This document shows, one piece after another, positions 44,053-53,031 of a stretch of DNA of 64,000 bases. This DNA is from an uncultured Alphaproteobacteria bacterium. Lineage in GTDB: Bacteria > Pseudomonadota > Alphaproteobacteria > RF32 > CAG-239. The translations under genes and the position numbers were made by a program. How positions within the stretch are numbered: position 1 is the stretch's first letter; each line of letters begins with the position of its first letter. The stretch covers positions 49,449-113,448 of the forward strand of contig CAKQUG010000007.1 in the NCBI GenBank assembly GCA_934277545.1, in the 5' to 3' direction. Under the pieces are notes generated by a model that had not been told where the DNA came from, did no database searches, and saw only the letters and a program-made list of their open reading frames with translations.

Positions 44053-47000
44053 TTATATTTCCTTTACCAATGAAACGCCGGCAATGGCGCGAATCGAAGA
44101 TAACAAATCTCCATTTGTCAAAGCGTAGCCGTTTTTAAGTTCTATACGAATGTCCCAATCATCATTTTCCGGCTTTATATAAACCTTATTAGTACCGTAT
44201 CGTTCATGCGACAATACTTCGCGAATCGGACGCACGGCTTCAACATTATTTACTACAATAATCAAACCCTTTGAATTTTCGGTAATTTCTTCATCCAAAG
44301 TTTTTATAACATTAAACAGCATACGCGGCGGCATATCTTCCGCCTGTTTTTCTATTTTCACTTTAACATAAAGCGGTAAACCGCTGTTTATGGCATGTTC
44401 AAATTTAGTGATTCCGTCTGAAAATAACAAGCCCTCATAAGCTGATGTGGTGTCAGAAAGTTTTACAAAAGCAAACGGTTTACCGCTCTTACTGATTTTT
44501 CGTTGAAAACTTTGCAGACATCCGGCCAAGTTGGCATAAATCGTATCGCCGGTCTTAATGCCTTTTATTGCGTCATTATAGGTGATGACGCCCAAACGTT
44601 CCATACTTTCTTTATAGACATCAAGAGGGTGTGCAGACAGGTAAAAACCTATCGCTTCCGCTTCAAACTGCAAGCGCTCTAAAGCCGGCCAATCCGGTTT
44701 ATCTTGCAATTTTACGGTAGAATTAAGCTCTTCATTACCAAACAACGAAGTTTGCGAACTGCATTTAAGTTCTGCCGCCGCGGCGATGTGGCGCATTATG
44801 TTTTCAATATTAGCAAAAAGTTTGCCGCGATTGTTGTCTAAACAGTCAAAAGCTCCCGCTTTTATCAACTGTTCTAACTGCTTACGGTTTATTTGCTTAA
44901 CATCAACACGATGAATAAAATCGGAAATGCTTTTGAATTTGCCGTTTTTCTCGCGTTCTTCAACAATGGCGTTCATATTAGCCTCACCCACGCCTTTTAG
45001 CCCAGACAAAGCAAAGCGGATGTTGTTGTCCTCCACCTTAAACAGCGCGTTTGACATATTTATATCCGGCGGTAAAACTTTATAGCCCATTTTTTTGAAC
45101 TCTTCGGTATAAAACAAAACCTTATCTGTGTTGGTTATATCAAAGTCCATAATGGCGCACATAAATTCAACCGGATAGTGAGCTTTTAAATACGCTGTTT
45201 GGTAAGAAATCAGCGAGTACGCGGCGGCATGCGATTTGTTGAAGCCATAGGAGGCAAATTTTTCCATTTGGTCAAAAATAGTCTTAGCAACTTCGCCGTC
45301 TATGCCTTTCTTGATAGCGCCGTCGGTAAACATTTGACGCTGATGAGGAATTTCATCGCGCATTTTTTTACCCATAACCTTACGCAGCTTATCCGCGCCG
45401 CCAAGTGTATATCCGCCCAAAACCTGAGCAATTTTCATCACTTGCTCTTGGTAAACCATAATTCCGTAGGTTTCACCCAAAATCGGTTCCAAATCAGGGT
45501 GCAGATACTTAATTTCTTCGCGTCCGTGCTTGCGGTTGATGTAAGTCGGAATATTATCCATCGGTCCCGGACGATAAAGAGAAATAACGGCGATTAAATC
45601 CTCAAAACGGTCAGGCTTGATTTGTTTCATCACATCACGCATGCCGGAAGATTCAAATTGAAAAATAGCGCTGGTGTTACCTTCCTGCATAAGCTCGTAA
45701 GTCGGCTTGTCATCCAAAGGAACCGCCGCCATATCAAGCTCTATACCGTGAATTTTCTTTACCCAATCCACCGCACGTTTAATAACGGTCAAAGTTTTTA
45801 AGCCCAAAAAGTCAAACTTAATCAGACCGGTTTCTTCCACAAATTTCATATCATATTGCGTTACCGGCATTTCGGCGCGCGGGTCTTTATAAAGCGGCAC
45901 CAGCTGGTCAAGCGGTCTGTCGCCGATAACTACGCCGGCGGCGTGCATTCCGGAGTTGCGATATAAGCCTTCTAGTTTCATAGCTATATCAAATAGCTTG
46001 TTAATCTGCGGATCTTTTACCCGCATTTCTTCCAATTCCGGCACCTGGTCAAGCGCTTCCTGCAAAGTCGGGTTTTTACCGCCCTGCCCCGGCGGAATCA
46101 TTTTAGATATTCTGTCCGCTTGGCTATATGGCATTTGCAACACGCGCGCCACGTCGCGAATTACGGCTTTAGACTGCAGTTTACCATAGGTAATAATTTG
46201 CGCAACGTGGTCGTATCCATATTTTTTTTGCACATATTCAATGGTTTTATGGCGGTTTTCCTGACACAAATCCACGTCAAAATCCGGCATATTAACACGT
46301 TCCGGGTTCAAAAATCTTTCAAACAGCAAATCCAGGCGAATCGGGTCAAGGTCGGTAATTTTCAAAGCCCAAGCCACAATGGAACCGGCGCCGGAACCGC
46401 GCCCCGGGCCAATCGGCACACCATGAGTTTTTGACCAGCGGATAAAGTCCGACACGATAAGAAAATATCCCGGAAATCCCATTTTTTTAATAACGCTTAA
46501 CTCATAATCCAAGCGCTCATAATAATGCCTGTCGATTTCCGCACGTTCTTCCGCACTCATTCCGTCATGATAAACCTGAATTTTCATACGCTCATTCAAG
46601 CCCTTATAGGCTTCTTCGGTAATAAATTCATCTTGAGTTTTGCCTTCGGGACAAATAAAAATCGGCAGCAGAGGTTCCATTTTATAGGAAAGATAATTAC
46701 AGCGCTTGGCAATATTTACCGTATTTTCAACCGCTTCCGGAATATCCTTAAACAATTCAAGCATTTCGGCTTCACTGCGCCAATGGTTTCCCGGCAGATA
46801 TTTTCGGCGGTTTTCGTTTGCCACATATTCTCCGGCAGCAATGCAGCAAAGCGCGTCATGCGCCTCATACATGTTTTCATTAAAAAAGAAAACATCATTT
46901 GTCGCAACTAACGGAATATCGTGTTTATAAGCCAGTTCCAAAAACACCGGTTCGGTCTTTTTTTCTTCTTCATAACCGACGCGTGAAATTTCCATATACA

Positions 47001-47526
47001 GCCGGTCGCCGAAAATCTCTTTATATTCCAGCAGTTTTTGCTCAGCTTCTTCCTTACGGTTTTGTAGAATCAGACGTCCGATTGGCCCCTCATAACCGCC
47101 GGTTAAGCAAATCAGTCCTTCGCTGAAATCACGCAGGTTTTGCATGGTAAGTTGCGGCGTGTCGCTATGTTCCATATTATCCAAATAGTAGCGGCGGAAC
47201 ATCTTCATAATAGATTTATAGCCGGGTTCATCTTTTACCAGCAATATAATTCTATCCGGTGGAAGCTCTTTGCCTTTTGATAGCGCCAGATTTTCCGAAT
47301 CTTCATTATGCACGCAAAGTTCTGAGCCGAGAATCGGCTTAATTCCTTCATCTGAGGCATATTTTGAAAAACACTTGCCGCCGAATAAATTGCCTCTGTC
47401 CGTGATAGCACAGCACGGTATGCCTAAATCGTGCATTTTATGCACCAGTTTCGGCACCAGCATAGCGCCCAGCGACAAAGAATAGGCCGTGTGAACACGC
47501 AAATGGATAAATTTCGGGTCGGTCAT
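44053..47526 (-). CDS. dnaE: DNA polymerase III alpha subunit
   Basis: This 1157-residue polymerase has an N-terminal PHP domain (FIHLRVHTAYSLSLGAM, CAITDRGNLFGG) and the palm motifs PIGPGRGSGAGSIVAWAL and NMPDFDVDLCQENRHKTIEYV with catalytic Asp residues. The fingers and helix-hairpin-helix (FALSGLKGVGEANMNAI) and the OB domain follow. It is the replicative polymerase. The ribosome site before the ATG is weak, since the start follows a hairpin closely. Confidence 0.98.
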   Translation of the reverse strand: MTDPKFIHLRVHTAYSLSLGAMLVPKLVHKMHDLGIPCCAITDRGNLFGGKCFSKYASDEGIKPILGSELCVHNEDSENLALSKGKELPPDRIILLVKDEPGYKSIMKMFRRYYLDNMEHSDTPQLTMQNLRDFSEGLICLTGGYEGPIGRLILQNRKEEAEQKLLEYKEIFGDRLYMEISRVGYEEEKKTEPVFLELAYKHDIPLVATNDVFFFNENMYEAHDALCCIAAGEYVANENRRKYLPGNHWRSEAEMLELFKDIPEAVENTVNIAKRCNYLSYKMEPLLPIFICPEGKTQDEFITEEAYKGLNERMKIQVYHDGMSAEERAEIDRHYYERLDYELSVIKKMGFPGYFLIVSDFIRWSKTHGVPIGPGRGSGAGSIVAWALKITDLDPIRLDLLFERFLNPERVNMPDFDVDLCQENRHKTIEYVQKKYGYDHVAQIITYGKLQSKAVIRDVARVLQMPYSQADRISKMIPPGQGGKNPTLQEALDQVPELEEMRVKDPQINKLFDIAMKLEGLYRNSGMHAAGVVIGDRPLDQLVPLYKDPRAEMPVTQYDMKFVEETGLIKFDFLGLKTLTVIKRAVDWVKKIHGIELDMAAVPLDDKPTYELMQEGNTSAIFQFESSGMRDVMKQIKPDRFEDLIAVISLYRPGPMDNIPTYINRKHGREEIKYLHPDLEPILGETYGIMVYQEQVMKIAQVLGGYTLGGADKLRKVMGKKMRDEIPHQRQMFTDGAIKKGIDGEVAKTIFDQMEKFASYGFNKSHAAAYSLISYQTAYLKAHYPVEFMCAIMDFDITNTDKVLFYTEEFKKMGYKVLPPDINMSNALFKVEDNNIRFALSGLKGVGEANMNAIVEEREKNGKFKSISDFIHRVDVKQINRKQLEQLIKAGAFDCLDNNRGKLFANIENIMRHIAAAAELKCSSQTSLFGNEELNSTVKLQDKPDWPALERLQFEAEAIGFYLSAHPLDVYKESMERLGVITYNDAIKGIKTGDTIYANLAGCLQSFQRKISKSGKPFAFVKLSDTTSAYEGLLFSDGITKFEHAINSGLPLYVKVKIEKQAEDMPPRMLFNVIKTLDEEITENSKGLIIVVNNVEAVRPIREVLSHERYGTNKVYIKPENDDWDIRIELKNGYALTNGDLLSSIRAIAGVSLVKEI

Positions 47527-47532
47527 AGCAGC

Positions 47533-47563
47533 GGAAAGGCGCCCTGTTTTTAAGGACGCCCCT
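47533..47563 (-). terminator. Candidate terminator between the Fe-S gene and dnaE
   Basis: On the minus strand AAAGGGGCGTCC and GGGCGCCTTT form a GC-rich stem around an A-rich loop, ending in TTT only. It lies in the short gap before dnaE and could attenuate read-through. Confidence 0.45.
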
Positions 47564-47573
47564 TTATCTTGGA

Positions 47574-47819
47574 TTATTTGTTATCGGAAGCAGCCTTTTG
47601 ATAGCAGCGACAGTGGCAAATTCCATCACGCTCAATATCGCTGCGGCAAAGCTCTGATATACAGTATCTTTTTTCATTATTACCGTCGCAAGGGCAACGC
47701 TGCCATTCACTGTCTCCAAACATCATGTTTTTTGCCTTAGCAATTTTTTCAATATTCTGGGTCGGATAATAACCGGCTTTTTTGCAGTTATCTAACATTT
47801 TTTCTAAAATTGTAGCCAT
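47574..47819 (-). CDS. Ferredoxin-thioredoxin reductase catalytic-subunit-like Fe-S protein
   Basis: The 81-residue protein contains R-C-P-C-D, then R-Y-C-I-S-E-L-C, then D-G-I-C-H-C-R-C-Y. This parallels the CPC...CPC...CHC cysteine plan that holds the 4Fe-4S cluster and redox disulfide of the ferredoxin-thioredoxin reductase beta chain, but the middle CPC is replaced by C-x4-C and the spacing is shorter. The N-terminal MATILEKMLDNCKKAGYYP also fits that family. AGGAG precedes the ATG. It lies between parB and dnaE. Confidence 0.65.
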   Translation of the reverse strand: MATILEKMLDNCKKAGYYPTQNIEKIAKAKNMMFGDSEWQRCPCDGNNEKRYCISELCRSDIERDGICHCRCYQKAASDNK

Positions 47820-47831
47820 TTTAATTTTCTC

Positions 47832-48746
47832 CTATCTTTGTTCTAAAATATCTAAAATCGAGCTTAGTTCAGCCGGTGTGTTATAGTGCAATGTTATACT
47901 ACCTTTGCCTTTTTTTCCAGCATTTATTTTAACTTTCAGCTTTAATTTTTCCTCCAAGTCCGCCATAATTTTTTCCAAATCACGATCAACAGGTTTCTGC
48001 TCTTTCGGTGCAAGATTTTTCACGTTTATTCCCTTAGCGTTAGCAGCTAAAGTTTCGGCCTCACGCACGCTCAACCCCTCTTTAATAATTTTATTCGCCA
48101 GCTCAACCGCATTTTCGCAGCCGATTAAAGCACGAGCGTGTCCGGCAGACAATTTATTCTCTTTTACCTGCCGTTTAATTTCTTCCGGCAAGCTCAAAAG
48201 TCGCAAAGTATTGGCAATGTAGCTGCGTGATTTGCCTATGACTTTGCCGATAACTTCCTGAGTATATTCATATTCGTTCATCAAGCGGTTCAAACCTTCA
48301 GCTTCTTCAATAGCCGACAGATTTTCACGCTGCAGGTTTTCAATTAAAGCAATTTCCAGAGTTTCACTGTCCGACAAATTTTTAATAATGGCAGGGACTT
48401 TTTCCAACCCTGCCAGCTGAGCGGCACGCCAGCGGCGTTCGCCGGCGATAATTTCGTATTTATCATTTTTTTTGCGAACCAACAGCGGCTGCAAAACACC
48501 TTTTTCCTTTATGGACTGCGCTAAAGACTCCAATGCGTCTCTGTCAAATTCTGTTCTAGGCTGAAATGCACACGGAACAATATCGGCTATCTTTATTTCA
48601 TTTGAATCAGCACTTTTAAATACAGTGTTTTCAACCAAACTTTCAACGTCTGCAGTTTCGTCATCCAAGTTAAGGTTAATTTCTTCATCGCCAAGCAGCG
48701 CTTCTAAACCGCGCCCCAGTCCGAATTTCTTATTATTAGCGTTCAT
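47832..48746 (-). CDS. parB: Chromosome-partitioning protein ParB
   Basis: The 304-residue CTPase clamp has the N-terminal FGLGRGLEALLGDEE opening, the CTP/arginine motif GERRWRAAQLAGLEKVPAII, the helix-turn-helix segment (YTQEVIGKVIGKSRSYIANTLRLLSLP, LSAGHARALIG) and a C-terminal dimer domain. It loads at parS, and three perfect sites lie within 2-6 kb. AAAAGGAG precedes the ATG; parA ends one base upstream. Confidence 0.97.
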   Translation of the reverse strand: MNANNKKFGLGRGLEALLGDEEINLNLDDETADVESLVENTVFKSADSNEIKIADIVPCAFQPRTEFDRDALESLAQSIKEKGVLQPLLVRKKNDKYEIIAGERRWRAAQLAGLEKVPAIIKNLSDSETLEIALIENLQRENLSAIEEAEGLNRLMNEYEYTQEVIGKVIGKSRSYIANTLRLLSLPEEIKRQVKENKLSAGHARALIGCENAVELANKIIKEGLSVREAETLAANAKGINVKNLAPKEQKPVDRDLEKIMADLEEKLKLKVKINAGKKGKGSITLHYNTPAELSSILDILEQR

Positions 48747-49514
48747 CTACAACTCCTTTTCTCTTTTTAAAACTTCTTTTGCCAACTGAATGTAAGCCTG
48801 TGCTCCGGTGCTTTTAAAATCATAAATCAAAATGGGCTTGCCGTGCGACGGAGCCTCGGCGATTCTAACACTTCGAGGAATAACTGTTTGATAGACCTTG
48901 TCGCCAAAATATTTACGCACATCCGCTTCAATCATCTGACTAAGATTATTTTGTTTGCTATACATAGTCAAAATAATGCCCTGCAAAGTCAAAGCCGGAT
49001 TAAAATTACGCTTAATCGCGTTAATATTCTTCATTAAATCAGCCAAACCTTCCAAAGCCAAAAACTCACATTGTAGCGGAACCATTACGGAATTTGAGCT
49101 GACAAGTGCGTTAATGGTAATCAGGTTTAACGACGGAGGACAGTCAATCAGCACATAATCATAAACGGCAGTCAAACTACTCAAGGCTTTTTTCAAAACA
49201 AACTCTCGTTTTTCTACTTCAACCAATTCAATTTCAGCAGCGGCTAAATCAGGTGATGAAGGAATCATATCAAACCGCGGTAAATCAGTGTGTAACACAG
49301 CGTCTTTCACATCACACTTGCCAATTAAAACATCGTATGACGAATAATTTTCTTTTTGTTTTGCAATTCCCATAGATGTGGTGGCATTACCTTGCGGGTC
49401 AAAATCAATAACCAATACATGTCGCCCAATAGCTGACAGCGCTGTAGCAATATTTATGGTCGTGGTAGTTTTTCCCACTCCACCCTTACGATTTGCGACA
49501 GATATTATTTTCAT
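48747..49514 (-). CDS. parA: Chromosome-partitioning ATPase ParA
   Basis: The 255-residue protein has the deviant Walker A NRKGGVGKTTTTINIATAL, VIDFDPQGNATTSMG and VLIDCPPSLNLITINAL. It moves ParB-parS complexes apart. GGAGGTTAAG precedes the ATG, which overlaps the rsmG stop by 4 nt. The order mnmG-(PHP)-rsmG-parA-parB marks an origin-proximal position. Confidence 0.98.
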   Translation of the reverse strand: MKIISVANRKGGVGKTTTTINIATALSAIGRHVLVIDFDPQGNATTSMGIAKQKENYSSYDVLIGKCDVKDAVLHTDLPRFDMIPSSPDLAAAEIELVEVEKREFVLKKALSSLTAVYDYVLIDCPPSLNLITINALVSSNSVMVPLQCEFLALEGLADLMKNINAIKRNFNPALTLQGIILTMYSKQNNLSQMIEADVRKYFGDKVYQTVIPRSVRIAEAPSHGKPILIYDFKSTGAQAYIQLAKEVLKREKEL

Positions 49515-50158
49515 TTTTTCTTAACCTCCGTCAAACAAAAGACATACCCCTCTTTTCCGCGTTCAACTTCAAACGGACGAGCATAAAAATTTTCAAATAT
49601 ATCAATGGTCATCTTCCATTTTTTTTCCGCCTCTTTCAGCTCGGCCATACCGGTATGACCTTTAGGCAATACATATTCGGTATTTTTAGAACACAAACCG
49701 ATTGTACAAGCCAGAATTTTATCAACCGAAGCCACTGCACGAGCTGTGATATAATCAACATTTTTAAATACAACGTTTTCAACACGATTATTTACGACTT
49801 CAACATTCTGCAAATTTAAACGTTGGCAGACATCTTTTAAATACATCGTCTTTTTAGTTATACTCTCTATAAGTACAACTTTCATAGCAGGAAATTTTTC
49901 CTGACATGCAATAGCAAGAACGATTCCGGGAAACCCCGAACCGCTGCCGACATCAACCAGCAATTTCGCATCATCACGGATATAATTTATCAACTGCAAA
50001 GAATCCAGCACATGCCGCAATTCCAATTCTTTTTCAGCATTTTTGCTGACTAAGTTTATTTTTTGGTTCCACTCTAAAAGAATTTGCATAAAATCTTTCA
50101 ATTTTTGCAATGTTTCACGTGAAACACGATAATTTAAAACTTCTTCATCAAAATTCAT
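49511..50158 (-). CDS. rsmG: 16S rRNA (guanine527-N7)-methyltransferase RsmG
   Basis: The 215-residue methyltransferase has QKINLVSKNAEKELELRHVLDSLQL, the SAM motif LLVDVGSGSGFPGIVLAI and ITARAVASVDKIL. It methylates G527 of 16S rRNA. I start at ATG 50158 (MNFDEEVLNY), with GAGGG just upstream; the longer frame adds five residues across that site. A perfect parS sequence lies inside the gene near its 5' end. Confidence 0.96.
   Translation of the reverse strand: MNFDEEVLNYRVSRETLQKLKDFMQILLEWNQKINLVSKNAEKELELRHVLDSLQLINYIRDDAKLLVDVGSGSGFPGIVLAIACQEKFPAMKVVLIESITKKTMYLKDVCQRLNLQNVEVVNNRVENVVFKNVDYITARAVASVDKILACTIGLCSKNTEYVLPKGHTGMAELKEAEKKWKMTIDIFENFYARPFEVERGKEGYVFCLTEVKKK
50111..50126. other. 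parS site 1 (perfect), inside rsmG
   Basis: TGTTTCACGTGAAACA, the 16-bp palindrome bound by chromosomal ParB. Confidence 0.95.
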
Positions 50159-50223
50159 TTTTCCCTCTATCATTAGAGTATAGGCTATTTAAATTTTATG
50201 CAACAAAATATAGCGGTTATTAA

Positions 50224-51066
50224 CTAAAACTTTAAGCGATTTTTTATTCCGAACCGAGACAAACGCGCCTCAGCCAAATCGAATCGATCGCCCAGCTCAG
50301 AAACTGCGTGAGCGTCATCACTGATAACAAATTTTATATTTCGTTCAGCGGCAGCCGCCAATATTGGTTCACCAGGGTAAAAATCACCGATTTTGCGCAA
50401 ACCCTTGGTACTTATTTCCATGGCCATGTTTTGTTTTTGCAAAACATCCAATATTTCTAATTGTTTCGGCAAACAGGCATCGGCATTATAAATAGCATTA
50501 CCGATTTTACGGACATAGTCAATATGCGCCAAAAATTTAAATACACCGCTTTTTACAGCTTTTTTAATTGTTTCAAAATGCCGTTGTAAAAATTCTTGCT
50601 GCAAAGAATAATCCGAATAAAGCACTGGCAAGTCATATATATCAAACAGATTTTCACACTTTTCATCAAACAGCATGTGATTGCCGGTTATGACATAATC
50701 ATAGTCAAGCTGACTTAGGAAGTCCTTAAATTCTTCAAACCAACCGCTATATGTAAAGAAGTCAACCTCAAAACCGACATATAGCTTAATATTTTCAGCT
50801 TTTGAAAGTTCTCGAATTTCCTCACAATGTTTTTGAAATTCCGGCAACACGGACTTAAAATCATTCTTAAAAATATGATCGTTGCCACGCTTTTTCCAGA
50901 GCGGACAAGATAAACTTTGCCGCATATTTTTATGTATACAAAGATGATCGCTGATTCCAAGCTCGCAAAACCCCAGCGATTTTGCTTTAGCTACCATTTC
51001 AGCCAAAGAATTTTTGCCGTCGGAAAAATTTGTGTGCGAATGATAAGAAAAATTCTGCACCATCAT
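50224..51066 (-). CDS. PHP-domain phosphoesterase (histidinol-phosphatase-like)
   Basis: The 280-residue protein has the PHP metal motifs HSHTNFSDG near residue 8, LGISDHLCIH, a central Glu/His region (VGFEVDFFTYSG, ITGNHMLFD), FLAHIDYVRK and the C-terminal SDDAHAV. Similar proteins are histidinol phosphatases (HisK/HisJ) or other phosphoesterases; no his gene is near. The ATG overlaps the mnmG stop (ATGA). It interrupts the usual mnmG-rsmG adjacency. Confidence 0.85.
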   Translation of the reverse strand: MMVQNFSYHSHTNFSDGKNSLAEMVAKAKSLGFCELGISDHLCIHKNMRQSLSCPLWKKRGNDHIFKNDFKSVLPEFQKHCEEIRELSKAENIKLYVGFEVDFFTYSGWFEEFKDFLSQLDYDYVITGNHMLFDEKCENLFDIYDLPVLYSDYSLQQEFLQRHFETIKKAVKSGVFKFLAHIDYVRKIGNAIYNADACLPKQLEILDVLQKQNMAMEISTKGLRKIGDFYPGEPILAAAAERNIKFVISDDAHAVSELGDRFDLAEARLSRFGIKNRLKF

Positions 51067-52907
51067 TTTTTTATATATCCCAAGATTGCCGTTACCGCTG
51101 CCGGAGTTACACCTTTTATACGAGACGCCTCTCCAATAGTTTTAGGCTTAACAGAGCTAAACCGCTGTATCATTTCTGTAGACAATCCACCGATTTTAGC
51201 ATAGTCAATATCCTCACGAATTGCCAAATTTTCATCACGTTTAAATACAGCAATATCTTCATATTCACGCTTCAAATAACCGGCATATTTAGCATTTATT
51301 TCAACTTGTTCAAAAACATCTTCTTCTATATCATTGCTTTCAGGCGCAATTTTTGAAATTGTTTCACGTGAAACATCTTGATAGCCAAGCAAATCTTTTA
51401 ACGTTTTTTTACCGTTATGCTTTACAGTAATTCCCATTGCTTCAATTTCAGGATATGATACTATTTTGTTTGTGCAAAAATCATCAAACTTTTTAATTTT
51501 TTCTTCTTTAGTTTTAAATACACTGTATCTATTTTCTGAGACACAACCGACGCTATAGCCCAATTCAGTTAAGCGAGCGTCCGCATTATCGGCACGCAGC
51601 ACCAAACGATATTCAGAGCGAGAGGTAAACATTCGATACGGCTCGTCAACGCCTTTGGTAATTAAGTCATCAACCATAACACCGATATAACCCTGACTGC
51701 GGTCAATCTTAAATTCCTTACCGCGGTTCAACGCGTATAACGCCGCATTAACACCGGCCAACAACCCCTGAGCCGCAGCCTCTTCGTAACCGGTGGTGCC
51801 GTTAATTTGCCCGGCTAAATACAAACCTTTCGATTTTTTAACAGACAAGCAATGGTCAAGTTCCTGCGGATTTACATAGTCATATTCAATCGCGTAGGCA
51901 TAACGCAGAATTTCAACATTTTCCAAACCCTTCATAGTATGGATAAAAGCGTCCTGCACATCAGCCGGCAATGATGTAGAAATACCATTCGGATAAACCA
52001 CGTTGGTCTCATACCCTTCCGGTTCAAGAAATATCTGATGAGAAGTTCTGTCAGCAAAGCGTACCAGCTTATCTTCAATACTCGGGCAATAACGAGGACC
52101 TTTGCCGGTAATCAAGCCCGAAAACAAAGCGCATTTAGAAAAATTATCGCGAATAATTTTATGCGTTGCTTCATTTGTATATGTTACACCACAGTCAATT
52201 TGGCGATTATGCAGCTCTTTGGTTAAAAAAGAAAATGGAATCGGATTTTTATCTCCGGACTGTTTTTCCAAAATATCCCAGTTAATGGTATCACCGTTTA
52301 AACGAGACGGCGTTCCGGTTTTAAGCCGTCCCAACTGCAGCCCCAATGATTTTAAATACGGTGTTACACCGGTGCAGGATATATCGCCGACGCGGCCGCC
52401 GATAGACGTTTGATGACCGGTAAACATCACACCGTTTAAGAAAGTGCCGGTAGTCAAAACCACGGCTTTTGCAAAAAATTCCGAACCGTCAGCAAGTTTA
52501 ACACCGCAAACAATATTATCTTTTATCAGCAAGCCATCAACTGCGCCTTCTTTTAACTCTAAATTCGGAGTCTCTTTCAGCGCTTCCAGCATATATTTTT
52601 TATAAAGCTCACGGTCGGCCTGAGCACGCGGACCTCTAACCGCCGGACCTTTAGAAAGGTTCAACATTCTGAATTGGATTCCGGCTCTATCAATTACCCT
52701 TCCCATTAAACCATCTAAAGCGTCGACCTCACGCACCAAATGTCCTTTACCAAGTCCGCCGATAGCAGGATTGCAAGACATTTCGCCGATTGTCGAAATT
52801 TTATGAGTAACCAGCAAAGTTTCAGCGCCGGTGCGAGCAGCAGCCGCACAAGCCTCACAGCCGGCATGCCCCCCGCCGACAACAATAACATCAAAAGTAT
52901 TTTTCAT
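51063..52907 (-). CDS. mnmG: tRNA uridine-5-carboxymethylaminomethyl modification enzyme MnmG
   Basis: The 614-residue FAD enzyme starts MKNTFDVIVVGGGHAGCEA, its dinucleotide-binding motif. GGLGKGHLVREVDALDGLMG, TGTFLNGVMFTG, GLYLAGQINGTTGYEEAAAQGLLAG and the C-terminal helical domain are intact. With MnmE it modifies wobble uridines. I start at 52907, where GAGG precedes the ATG; the longer frame would begin upstream of it. A parS site lies inside the gene. Confidence 0.97.
   Translation of the reverse strand: MKNTFDVIVVGGGHAGCEACAAAARTGAETLLVTHKISTIGEMSCNPAIGGLGKGHLVREVDALDGLMGRVIDRAGIQFRMLNLSKGPAVRGPRAQADRELYKKYMLEALKETPNLELKEGAVDGLLIKDNIVCGVKLADGSEFFAKAVVLTTGTFLNGVMFTGHQTSIGGRVGDISCTGVTPYLKSLGLQLGRLKTGTPSRLNGDTINWDILEKQSGDKNPIPFSFLTKELHNRQIDCGVTYTNEATHKIIRDNFSKCALFSGLITGKGPRYCPSIEDKLVRFADRTSHQIFLEPEGYETNVVYPNGISTSLPADVQDAFIHTMKGLENVEILRYAYAIEYDYVNPQELDHCLSVKKSKGLYLAGQINGTTGYEEAAAQGLLAGVNAALYALNRGKEFKIDRSQGYIGVMVDDLITKGVDEPYRMFTSRSEYRLVLRADNADARLTELGYSVGCVSENRYSVFKTKEEKIKKFDDFCTNKIVSYPEIEAMGITVKHNGKKTLKDLLGYQDVSRETISKIAPESNDIEEDVFEQVEINAKYAGYLKREYEDIAVFKRDENLAIREDIDYAKIGGLSTEMIQRFSSVKPKTIGEASRIKGVTPAAVTAILGYIKK
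51360..51375. other. parS site 2 (perfect), inside mnmG
   Basis: TGTTTCACGTGAAACA, identical to sites 1 and 3. Confidence 0.95.
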
Positions 52908-52963
52908 TTTTGCCTCTAAAATTTTTTTTACAATAAAGCACAAAACTAAAATAAATGCAAATT

Positions 52964-52999
52964 AAAATACGCCACATTCTTTTAAATACGGCGTATTTT
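52964..52999 (-). terminator. Terminator between mnmE and mnmG
   Basis: AAAATACGCC (52964-52973) pairs perfectly with GGCGTATTTT (52990-52999) around a 16-nt loop. The loop contains one GTATTTAAA copy. Confidence 0.75.
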
Positions 53000-53031
53000 T
53001 CCAGTTTTAAAATTTAAATACATAGTTTTTA

